A DNA stretch of 34,037 nucleotides from Fragilaria crotonensis. Lineage: Eukaryota > Bacillariophyta > Fragilariophyceae > Fragilariales > Fragilariaceae. The position numbers and the translations under genes are program-made. The notes beneath the pieces were generated by a model, which saw only the letters and a program-made list of their open reading frames with translations, ran no database searches and had not been told where the DNA came from. Positions 1 through 8,094 of this stretch are shown here, one piece after another. Each line of letters begins with the position of its first letter. Positions within the stretch are counted from its first letter, which is position 1. The stretch spans positions 1 through 34,037 of the forward strand of contig JAKSYS010000668.1 in assembly GCA_022925895.1 (NCBI GenBank), given 5' to 3'.

Positions 1-370
1 CGCAAGATTCCTATCTGTAACTCTTGTTCGAAAACAATTTGTCCGAACGATAGTCTGCCAATGGGCAAAAATGAATTTACCGTATTGTAGAACAAGCTCG
101 TGTGTAGGAAGGTGAAGGTGATATTGGTATGACCAAATAGTTAATAGACAAACATATTATACATAGTCATTCAGGATTTATACATGGAAGTCTCTGGGTG
201 CGTCACGTTTTGACATGAGATCTGATCGTAAATTACGGAATTTCGTGGTTGAGACATTTTCAATATGCAGTGACAAATTCTACCAATCCTGTGCAGTACG
301 ATACACTATGTGAGCAGGAATTCCGGAACCTCCTGTATTAGACACTCGATCAAATGTGAGGTACCCACTA
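1..370. other. Intergenic, nothing recognised
   Basis: I see no convincing coding region, RNA gene or repeat here. The sequence is AT-rich, with short palindromic runs and a TATA-rich stretch at the right edge that leads into the promoter-like repeat starting near 371. Confidence 0.5.
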
Positions 371-528
371 TATAATATATATATGTATCCATGTCCGTGA
401 TTTGTATATTCCTCTTGCAATACAAAGATACGAAATGTACAGTACTGCAGTAACGGTACTGACTGTTGACGTCAGCTGTCGGCATCGACCACCAGATCCA
501 GCAGAAGAAAAAGATTTTTTCATCACAC
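371..528 (+). repeat. Promoter-like dispersed repeat, copy 1
   Basis: This stretch of about 160 bp is repeated, with small indels and substitutions, at 6563-6746. Shared blocks include a TATATATGTATCCATGTCC-type start, CAATACAAAGATACGAA, the palindrome TGACGTCA (467-474) followed by GCTGTCGGCATC, a CACCAGATCCA block, and a TTTTTTCATCACAC end. Each copy lies upstream of a plus-strand gene: this one about 170 bp before the first codon of the amine oxidase relic (697), the other about 90 bp before the bilin reductase start. Promoter function is inferred from position and the intact CRE/bZIP-type site. Small open frames across the repeat are artefacts. Confidence 0.6.
467..474. promoter_or_regulatory. 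CRE-type palindrome TGACGTCA
   Basis: This is a perfect 8-bp palindrome inside repeat copy 1. It contains both TGACGT and ACGTCA, the CO2/cAMP-responsive half-sites known from the Phaeodactylum carbonic anhydrase promoter, where bZIP factors bind. Function here is inferred only; the downstream gene is a pseudogene. Confidence 0.4.
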
Positions 529-681
529 ACTAATATAGTCTACTAGTCTACTCGGAGTATATTTTATAGTCGTAATAATCGTTCTTTATATGCATCATAT
601 GCCATATGAGCTAACACTGCTCTCTACAGTAGTTCGTGCTATGGATGACGACTTTACTTAAAGCGGATAGTTTCTCAACAT

Positions 682-712
682 CATGATCAATGATCAATGA
701 TCAATGATCAAT
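682..712. repeat. (TGATCAA)n microsatellite
   Basis: About four tandem copies of TGATCAA lie just upstream of and across the first possible ATG (697) of the amine oxidase relic. It is probably a slippage product and may have destroyed or extended the original N-terminus. Confidence 0.7.
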
Positions 713-2055
713 CATCTATCATTCCATCACGTTTGACTCCTCCACTCGCAACATCAGATGTCATCATTATAGGTGCTGGTGCATCAGGTCTCACGGCAGC
801 TCAACTGACGTCGATTTACGAATCACCATGGTGGAAGCGTGCTACGATATTGGTGGATGCGTCAAGGGTGTGAGAGATTTGGTGGACGGGACACGTGGTT
901 GAGATGGGAGCTGAAATCTTTGATGGTCGAGGAAACGTCTTGACCGATCTTGTCGAGCAATACATAACCCGTTGGACACATCTTCTCCAGCAACCGAATG
1001 GACAACGACAATTGCCGCTGTGTGTAGATGTTTTCATCACTTCATATGCCGACGGTAGTCCGTCTCCCACGCCTACCAAGAATGGAGAGTATGGAATGTA
1101 TTATTGTGGAGGAGCATTGATGATCTTTGATGATGAGCATCTTTATCCTCTGGAGAGGTTACTAGGGACTATGCATGAGCTGCCCTGCACGAGACAACGT
1201 CCAAACAGGACATTCGACTGGCCTTCCACTTCATTTACAAGAAATGGCAGTTGCTGGATACGGGAATACGGCTGGAAACACTAAACTAGCAAACACATCG
1301 CTACATATAATGTTGGCGTTTGAAGAGCACTGGGAGGAGAAAGACGAGGGTGATGCCTGTGTCAACCCCAAAATCTCAATGCCAGGTGTTGTGCGAGAGC
1401 TGTACAGCGATCTGCGATGACATCCGAATCTAGAAGTCAAATTAGAGTGGAAGGCAGCCAAAGTGGAGGCACCGAAGGATGGGATCAGAATTCTGCCAAC
1501 TGACGGTTCTGTACTTTGCGGAAATTCTGTCATCGCAACGATACCACCCAAGTATTGGTCGACATTCCGGAACTACCGGAAGAAAAAGAAATCGCGAGGA
1601 AGCGCACATGAAAGTTATACTCAAGTTTAAGAAGCGTCCTTGGCAGCAGGCCTTCGAGGACTGATTTGCGCCGATGGGTTACCGATACCCGAACTGTGGT
1701 TCCGAGACTTGGGAGAGTCGCACACCGCAGCATGCTTCTTGAATTCAGGCTTTTCCCTGGAGTATTGGAACTACGCAAGGGTGACCAAAAAGGCAACTAA
1801 AGTTGTTTTGAATAATTGTCCACCGTTCTGAGTATTCCGCTACGAGACTTGGAAACGAGAACGCACGTTAGGGATGTTGGATACATGTTACCCAAAACTC
1901 CAGCGTTCACGGAAGAAATGGCGAAGCCCCATTGATGTATTTACTTTGCCGGCGAGGGTACGCACACCAAGGCATGCTGTACAGTTCAAGCTGCCATGGA
2001 GACAGGGACTAGAGCCGCGCAACAGATCCTGGCGTATCTAGCCAGACCGCGCTGA
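697..2055 (+). pseudogene. Flavin-containing amine oxidase, broken
   Basis: This is a relic of an FAD-dependent amine oxidase (monoamine/polyamine oxidase or LSD1-like superfamily), which would oxidise an amine using FAD. From the ATG at 697 the frame reaches a dinucleotide-binding motif, DVIIIGAGASGLTAAQL, at 757. After a shift comes ITMVEACYDIGG, the usual strand-2 acidic end and GG motif, then VEMGAEIFDGRGNVLTDL. Middle pieces in changing frames follow (SMPGVVRELYSDL; LICADGLPIPELWFRDLG). The C-terminal FAD-contact motif YFAGEGTHTKACCTVQAA starts at 1942 and ends at a stop at 2055. At least six frame changes and internal stops separate the blocks, and the middle is poorly conserved, so I call it a true pseudogene. 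Order and spacing fit a family length of about 450 residues. The substrate cannot be inferred. Confidence 0.82.
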
Positions 2056-2416
2056 ACGAGTAGTTGATCACATTAGCTTGACGCTTCAATCCGCGAGATT
2101 CTGTTGCACCTCGTTTAGACGCGAAACTTTCGAACAAAGTGCTCTTTCTCATGCATTCGCAGGTATCGATAAAAAGAAAGTTTTGAAATATTCCGAACAC
2201 TGCGGTCACCTCTACGTCACTGCGCTCTCGCGACAAGGACATAACTTCCCAGATCTTGAGGTTCATTGAGAGCAGTCCATGCCCCTCTAACATATCGTAC
2301 TACACCACATGAATATCATCGTCAAAGCGTCGAGTGTCATTAATTGAGCTCGCTTGCTTAAACAATTTCGACTTGTAGTTGGCGAGATGCAACTTCGTAC
2401 GTCCAGTCCGTAAAAT
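2056..2416. other. Spacer between two relics
   Basis: Nothing recognisable. Short open frames occur on both strands, but none shows a family motif. The block separates the 3' end of the amine oxidase relic from the 3' end of the EF-hand relic; the two are convergent. Confidence 0.4.
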
Positions 2417-2760
2417 TCATTTCGCCATCAGTTCCAAATCTCTGCGCTCCAATGTTCCACTACGAGTCAGGTCCAGTTTGCGGGATTTGCTCCCGAATCT
2501 TGTTAATCAAATCATAGTCAACTTTCTTCATTTCTTGCAGCATAAACACCAAAAAGTCCAACTAGGTAACTGTCCCATCGGAACTAGTGGTCATAGCACG
2601 AAGGACTTCCAAAGTCAGTTCATGTCTCCAAAGCCTCTTGTGGTGCACACGAATTCTTTGTCCCACGATGAAACTAAGCGACAGTCCCTAGAAAGTGACT
2701 CATCGCACCTACGGCATGAAGAGCACGGCAAATAACTTTATAGATAGCTAGTCTGCTTGA
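2417..2760 (-). pseudogene. EF-hand / two-pore K+ channel-type tail, truncated relic
   Basis: Reading the minus strand from about 2760 gives AMSHFLGTVA, which resembles the end of the last transmembrane helix. Then, after a shift, come FIVGQRIRVHHKRLWRHE and LTLEVLRAM, followed by an EF-hand-like loop (TTSSDGTVT, stop, LDFLVFML). QEMKKVDYDLINKIREQ follows, and after another shift TRSGTLERRDLELMAK ends at a stop near 2417. A helix-end, linker, EF-hand and second EF-hand-like segment is the layout of the cytosolic tail of two-pore-domain K+ channels of the plant TPK / diatom type. The pore and first helices are not recognisable upstream. An in-frame stop in the calcium loop and two shifts make this a dead fragment. 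The family call is moderate; another EF-hand protein is possible. Confidence 0.5.
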
Positions 2761-2908
2761 ACACCACAATCTGCGCGCCGAGTTGTTCAGACTACTCAAC
2801 GAATTTTGCGACGGCGCGCTGGTCTTTCTCACTCGCGATGCATCGCCGTTGCCTGTGTGACGGCGTCGACGAGCCGCGCTGCCACCGGGTCGGATCATTA
2901 TCATCTCT

Positions 2909-4080
2909 CTAGAGAAGCTCGTAGGCATTGATAAGGCTACTGTTGCTACTGTGGAACATACGCCAGAGCATGCCCAGACTCTTGCTGCCACGAATGCCGC
3001 AAACGCCGTTTCCCCACCACGAAAGGGGTTTTTCCAAGTGACTGTACCACCAATCCTCCGTATGAATTGGAAGGAGCATCGCTGGTGAGATTATGAAGCA
3101 AAGGTAGCCATTTGCTCCCATAAGCTCAGCCACCTGTTTGGTCAGTGCATTTGTGTAAGTCTCAAATATCACAAAGGTTATGCGCATTTCCTCGAGCAGT
3201 TGCTTTGCGCCCCGCAAAACATTAACATCATGGCCCTCTGTATCGATTTTAAGGACAAAGATATCATCATCTTGTTGGAAAATATTGAGGTCTTTCAATG
3301 ACGAAACAAGAAGGTCCATCGTGAAGGTGGGCACGACAGTGATTCTGCTCTCGTCAAGCGTGTGGTTGGTTTCGTTTGACATGCTGCACTTGGTGACATT
3401 TTTGAAAATCAGCTGTCATGGGACCGAGTTCCTGGTCAGTGCCATCCACCAGACCCCCGCCCTCGTGACCAGGGTCACTAAATGAGAGATAGCCAGTTAC
3501 GTCCGAGAGAGCAATGTTGAGACGAAGCATGTCTTGAGCGGAAATTCCACTTCTTCTCTCTTGCTAGGTCGTCTAGTTCACAAAACACTTGCGGGGACGG
3601 CTCGACAGAAATGAGCTTAAAGGGAACAGCAAACCCAAAGCACATGCCAACAATCTTGTGAAAAGCGCCAAGAATGCTTTCCGCATCATCGCCATTGTTA
3701 GCTCCAACGTCAAATATGAGGCGCGTGTTCCCATTGCCCTCGGAAGCGTACTTGTCTGAAATGGCTCTGAAATAAGGTGCCAGGATGGTGAGGTCGCTGC
3801 AACCTAAACCCCAGTGATTAAATCGAACCTCTGTCTCAACAACCTGCTTAAACATCTCTCTGAGTACCTCGCGAGTGAGGGTGTGCTGGTTTGACACGAA
3901 GGAGTCTACGTGTGAATTATTTCCTACTGTGGTTGAGGTCCAGGCTGTTGTGCTCATCACGGATAGTCCACGCAGATACGACATGCTGAATACTGATGAA
4001 ATGACTATCGCTCCGCCAAGGAGCAATATGAGCAATAGGACAATTCCACTAGCCCTCGCCATGACATTCCTGCTCTTCAA
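2909..4080 (-). CDS. FkbM-family SAM methyltransferase, membrane-anchored, frameshifted
   Basis: A probable type II membrane protein: a short basic N-terminus, then a hydrophobic anchor (about residues 11-33), a spacer and a catalytic domain. Residues about 121-135 read LIFDVGANNGDDAES, the SAM-binding motif I of FkbM-type methyltransferases. ISVEPSPQVFCELDDLA follows, with the acidic SAM-ribose contact in VEP. The next block (LNIALSDVTGYLSFSDPGHE) lies in a second frame after a shift at about 3540. The C-terminal part is in a third frame after a shift at about 3412 and includes VLKIDTEGHDVNVLRGA and ITFVIFET, both typical of the family. Both shifts amount to one extra or two missing bases. 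It is thus either a recent pseudogene or a gene with consensus errors. The acceptor (glycan, lipid or small molecule) is unknown; a Golgi/ER lumenal location is inferred from the anchor. Confidence 0.75.
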
Positions 4081-5181
4081 ATGGCTTCCTGTTTCTATTT
4101 CTCCTCTTGGATGTTGCGGATCTCTGTGTTGTCTGGTGTCAGATCATACTGTGCTTTACTGTTGGTACTGTTGGTGGAATCGACGGTACGACCGCATGTA
4201 CGACGACAACGATGTCGAGCTCGACAGTACGACTGTACCAAAGTACGACTGTAGTAAAACTAATTGTTCGTGCGGATCGACGTCCAGCAATGTCTATCAA
4301 GAGAGGAGGATCTTGGTTGGACGATTGTTGGCAAAGGTTCAAGTACAAGACCAAGACCTGACATGAGGAGTTATGCCTTGAAGGCTGGAACTGTATGAAA
4401 GCCTTATTAGGCATATGTCTCTTGGGATTTGGAGACTGGATTGATGTACTTGGTTTGCTTTCGGTCTTAGGTTGGTCTTGTTCCAATTCGGACTTAAGGA
4501 AAGCAATCTTGTGTTAGTGTTGTTTGTTGGATGGGATGTGTTCAATCTGGGAGCTTTTGGGTCAAGAACAAGATTGGAATCGATCTAGAAAATGTAATTC
4601 TAGATCTCACAATATTCGAAAACAGTATTTGGTAGTGTCTAGGAGAACTACTGGATTAAGGTTCTGTTATATTGTTGAATTGTTTAACAGTCTGGGACAC
4701 TGATTCGTCGCAAAACTGACCGAATCAACAATTTATCGTGAGCCCGTGTATGGATTATATGGATATGATAAGATTCAAAGAAATGACAGTATCACAGTTG
4801 GGAGGCGTACGTGAAAGGGTCATTTCTATGCATTCTAAAATTGAAACCCATCGATGATATATACTACCGTCATAGACCGTATAGCGTAGAGGTCGTTTAC
4901 CGGTATCGTAGGTAGTCGAAGGGCTGAAAGACTTCAGACCCACTGTACTCGAGTCCTAGCTAGAGCCAGGGCCGTATTTGGCCACCTGCAGAACGTAAGA
5001 TTCTACTAAAGAACATCAATGATGTACGATAAAGGCCTTGATGGCGATGCAATCGAGCCTGCAAGGTGGATTATGTACAGTTAGATAGTCCATAGTTTCT
5101 GAATCGTCAGCGGTAGTGCGATGACGTTCACAACGCGGTACAATACATCATCAATCACCGTCAGCTGGAGAGTCAGGAACG
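4081..5181. other. Intergenic, no supported gene
   Basis: Open frames on both strands are short, of low complexity or without motifs. The left part (4135-4275) is rich in short ACTGT/ACGAC repeats, and 4701-4727 holds an imperfect hairpin (TGATTCG...CGAATCA). The left edge should contain the promoter of the methyltransferase gene. I see nothing else. Confidence 0.4.
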
Positions 5182-5376
5182 TTATACAATCCGATCAGCG
5201 GCAACCGCAAGTTGGTGAATTCCCTTCTCGGCAGCGTGAATTGGACGAAGTAACCAATCAGGAGGAGTGAGTTCATTCTTCTCCACTCTTACGATGGCAT
5301 ACAGACTTGTTGCCGTAAGCACTGTCATAAGTGCACCCCCAGTACCACCTTCCAAAAACGTCCCAATCCAGGCCAT
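5182..5376 (-). CDS. Small hypothetical protein with one hydrophobic segment
   Basis: A 64-residue frame with a sensible composition: MAWIGTFLEGGTGG, a hydrophobic stretch (about residues 15-29, ALMTVLTATSLYAIV), then a charged, helix-like tail with PPDWLLRPIHAAEKGI. It could be a small single-pass membrane protein or the last piece of the broken region upstream (5493-6154, same strand). A run of TCATCATCGTC just upstream would encode Asp-rich sequence in another frame. I do not recognise a family. Confidence 0.3.
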   Translation of the reverse strand: MAWIGTFLEGGTGGALMTVLTATSLYAIVRVEKNELTPPDWLLRPIHAAEKGIHQLAVAADRIV

Positions 5377-5492
5377 ATTCCATCATCGTCATCATCGTCC
5401 CATGAGAGAATTACTTTGACGAAACTTTTGAGGCCACGCATGAGTACGGAGGATGACAAGAGTGCCATATTGAGTCGTCGTGTCGTTTGTTT

Positions 5493-6154
5493 TCACACAG
5501 CACGAGGGTATGCTGCGGTCCCAAACACGGCAACACTTCCAGTATGACGAATCACAGCTGGATTCGAATTGTGTCGCATGAAACAATATTGCATCAATTT
5601 GGCAATCGGAAATCCCAATTTTTCATGTGTTTCCGACATGAGACCACCCACGTTAAGGAACAGACACCAATGGAAATCACGGAACCGAGTCCTTTCTTTT
5701 CGTGATTGGTCGCGAGAACCGCTAAAAATTGAAACAAAAGCTCCGGACAACATCAACACATCATCCAAGTCCAATGCTCTGAGGACAGCCCCCACACTCG
5801 TACTGGCCTTCATCAATCGTTGCATATCTCGTTTAAGATTCGAATCTCTTTCTTGTGCATCCTCGACAGTATTTTCGCTTCACGTTTGGTAATTGTCCCA
5901 TCCGCCTTGGCCTTTTGGGTCACTTGTACGAGATGTCGATGATGGTGAATTCGATGTTTGACTTGTAGGATGGAACGACCGGCCAGGGAAACTCGGAGCA
6001 CGTCGAACAATGGCGAATTTTGCCTGCAAGAAGTTCTGTCGCCACGTTCGGATGGCTTGTTCCAACTTTTTCGACCACTGACCCGAAACATGGTAATACA
6101 ATGGATCTGACTCCGAGCGTGAGGAGCAAAGAATAGTAGAATAGTACCATACAA
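5493..6154 (-). pseudogene. Broken coding region, unrecognised
   Basis: Minus-strand pieces in different frames seem to belong together. KKLEQAIRTWRQNFLQAKFA (about 6075-6010) is followed by SYKSNIEFTIIDISYK. After a shift, KAKADGTITKREAKILSRMH and KKEIRILN run to about 5830. After another, DMQRLMKASTSVGAVLRALD and LDDVLMLSGAFVSIFSGSRD follow. The helical, charged composition and consecutive order suggest one decayed or error-broken gene with a coiled-coil-like middle. The frame ending at 5493 may be only partly real. No family is recognised and no function is proposed. Confidence 0.3.
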
Positions 6155-6562
6155 AGTTGTCAGGATGGCTCGTACTGCAGGGTAGAATACTTAGAAAATG
6201 GTTTGGCGTCATATTTGTTGTCATCCTCATGGTCGTAGATGTGATGGAAATCAAGCTTCTCGAGGAGCTTGTCAACATTGCGAAGAGGTGTCGGTTTGAG
6301 AGGCACCTTGGATATGGTGTGGGAAGTGGAGCCCTGCTCTGGCGACTGATGCCAACCGCAACAGGAGGAGCACTACCAGATACAGCGATAATCCTGGTTG
6401 TGATATCCATGATTGCCGACTACCGGTGGTCATTGGAGCATGGAGTCGATGTGCCTTGCAGTTCGCAGTCAATATGCAGTATGCAGATATGGATCCATGG
6501 TTCGTGGTTGTCTTGGAATAGTGCGGACTGCAGAGTCTGGATACCAGTTACCAGTGGCATCA

Positions 6563-6746
6563 TATGTATATATATGTATGTATCCATGTCCTTGATTTGT
6601 ACTGTAGTATATTTATTTTGCAATACAAAGATACGAAGTGTACAGTACTGAGTCTGGACTAACGGTATTGTACTGTTGACGTCAGCTGTCGGCATCAACC
6701 ACCAGATCCAACAGAAGGAAAAAGATACATGTTTTTTCATCACACT
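6563..6746 (+). repeat. Promoter-like dispersed repeat, copy 2
   Basis: Second copy of the repeat at 371-528, slightly longer because of small insertions after GATTTGTA and around the TACTGAGTCTGG block. It ends about 90 bp before the ATG of the bilin reductase (6833) and so covers its probable promoter. The perfect TGACGTCA palindrome and its GCTGTCGGCATC flank are kept while surrounding positions differ, which hints that this part was under constraint, but two copies are too few to prove it. Confidence 0.65.
6677..6684. promoter_or_regulatory. CRE-type palindrome TGACGTCA upstream of bilin reductase
   Basis: A perfect TGACGTCA about 150 bp before the start codon of the bilin reductase. It matches the bZIP/CRE consensus and contains overlapping TGACGT and ACGTCA half-sites. 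In Phaeodactylum such sites mediate CO2/cAMP control of a carbonic anhydrase promoter. Regulation of this gene by CO2, cAMP or light is an inference. Confidence 0.45.
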
Positions 6747-6832
6747 TACAACTTGACGATTGAAGAGAAACAAACTGAAACTACATTGACGTTGACACTG
6801 ACACTTACTACCACAACACACATTAAGAAATC

Positions 6833-7767
6833 ATGAAGATTAGTCTCCTACCTGTAGTTCCTTTGCTGATAAGTTCTATCCACGCCTTTGCAGTTGAGTC
6901 GAATCAACACCAAACAAGACAGCGTACCACAACACCAACATGCACACGGGTCCTACCGTCATCACGGAAATGGATTTGCCGACCATGTGAGGCAACGTCC
7001 GATTCTCAGAATGGACTCTACCGGCCCTTTCTGGATTATGCATGGAAAAAATTGGAACATGCCGGAATCTTGCTTCCGTCGGACGGCAGTCTAGTTCCTT
7101 CCGACCTGGCCGTCAACACTGCGTTGCAAAAGGCATGCCGAAGGAACGATCGTCAAGATATCGGTCGACGCCAAACGAGGAACTAGTCCAGTCCAGTGGC
7201 CGATACGCCTTGCTCGAAACACTCTTGCCAGAAGAAAACGACACGAATATCAAAGGCATCCAAGTGTTGAACCTTGTGGTGTTTGGAACTCCACCACTCC
7301 CCGTGTGGGGTGTCGATCTTGTTAGTTTGCCGGGCAACCGACATTTGTTGGCCATGGATGTACAGCCCATGGTGGCCTCAACATCATCCACGAATGATGA
7401 CAAATGGAAGGCATGGCACGACACTCATGTCCGGGATACCTTCGAATGGGGCGGTGATTTGCCAGAGGCAGCTAGAAAATTCTTTTCTCCTCATGCACTC
7501 TGGACAAGACTGTCCGGAGAGAACGCCGTAGAGACGATCCAAACTACTGTTTTTGCCGCATTCTGTGCCCACCTAGATCTGTACTTGGAATATGTGGCTT
7601 CGTCGCGTGCTGAAACACCTCTCGCGGAAAACCATCAAGCCGAATACTTGGACTATCGCTTGGCCAACGATCCGGCTCGACCCATGCTGCAATCTCTATA
7701 TGGACCCGAGTGGACCGAACGAGTGCTGGAGGAGGTATTGTTCAATAAGGATCGAGTCCTCCCCTGA
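6833..7767 (+). CDS. Ferredoxin-dependent bilin reductase (HY2/PebB/PcyA family), plastid-targeted, frameshifted
   Basis: The family reduces biliverdin or a dihydrobilin with electrons from ferredoxin to make phycobilins or phytochrome chromophores. The start at 6833 gives a signal peptide (MKISLLPVVPLLISSIHAFA) with Phe after the cleavage-site Ala, the diatom plastid 'ASAFAP'-type signal, then a basic transit region. The mature part has PFLDYAWKKLEHAGILLPSD and, after frame changes, GIQVLNLVVFGTPPLPVWG, VDLVSLPGNRHLLAMDVQPM (the hallmark LP-x-LLAxDxQP strand), WGGDLPEAARKFFSPHALWT, CAHLDLYLEY, HQAEYLDYRLANDPARPML and a C-terminal YGPEW. The reading frame changes near 7136 and again near 7185, each as one extra or two missing bases. 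The segment between is best in the third frame (GTIVKISVDAKRGTSP). Residues on both sides are well conserved, so sequence error or very recent loss is likely. Which bilin isomer is made cannot be told. Confidence 0.85.
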
Positions 7768-8094
7768 ATAAAGCGTAAAATGACAGTCATGGTTTCATCA
7801 TGTTAAAAACCCAATTAACATAAATTTCTGGATTATTAGATAGCCTGGTGCTATCTCACTTCCGTGGGTCAACAGGAGAGGCGCATTGAAACATTAGCGT
7901 TCCGTGTTGGAAGTATCATCCTTGACACGAACCTTGCGCAACCTCAAGGGATGCTGCCTCCAAGCAATATCACGACGCTTGAGTCGTTCATCTACGACAC
8001 CCTAGACTCGTTTGGTTTCCTGAGGCACACCTGACGTCATTTGTGTTATGGTGCGTACCGATGTAGAATTGCAACTCGTACGTTAAACATGAAA
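7768..8094. other. Convergent 3' intergenic region
   Basis: This lies between the 3' ends of the bilin reductase (+) and nadA (-), so it should hold both polyadenylation regions. AATAAAG occurs just after the bilin reductase stop. Another perfect TGACGTCA sits at 8032-8039, far from any start codon, so it is probably chance. Nothing else is seen. Confidence 0.45.

Noticed and set aside
306-530. Similar small proteins encoded in both copies of the dispersed repeat (306-530 and 6420-6821, minus strand)
   Set aside because: The similarity is explained by the DNA repeat; the frames differ by indels and end at different places, so coding is not conserved.
3412-3540. Intron as the explanation for the frame changes in the FkbM-type methyltransferase
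   Set aside because: The intervening segment translates to family-like sequence (LNIALSDVTGYLSFSDPGHE) in its own frame, so it is coding and not intronic.
4139-4486. 115-codon minus-strand frame
   Set aside because: Lies in a low-complexity ACTGT/ACGAC stretch and shows no recognisable domain.
6157-6651. 164-codon open frame on the plus strand
   Set aside because: No motif or sensible composition; its right end runs through the promoter-like repeat, and it overlaps better minus-strand candidates.
8032-8039. Third perfect TGACGTCA site
   Set aside because: It sits between two convergent 3' ends, far from any start codon and outside the repeat, so it is probably chance.
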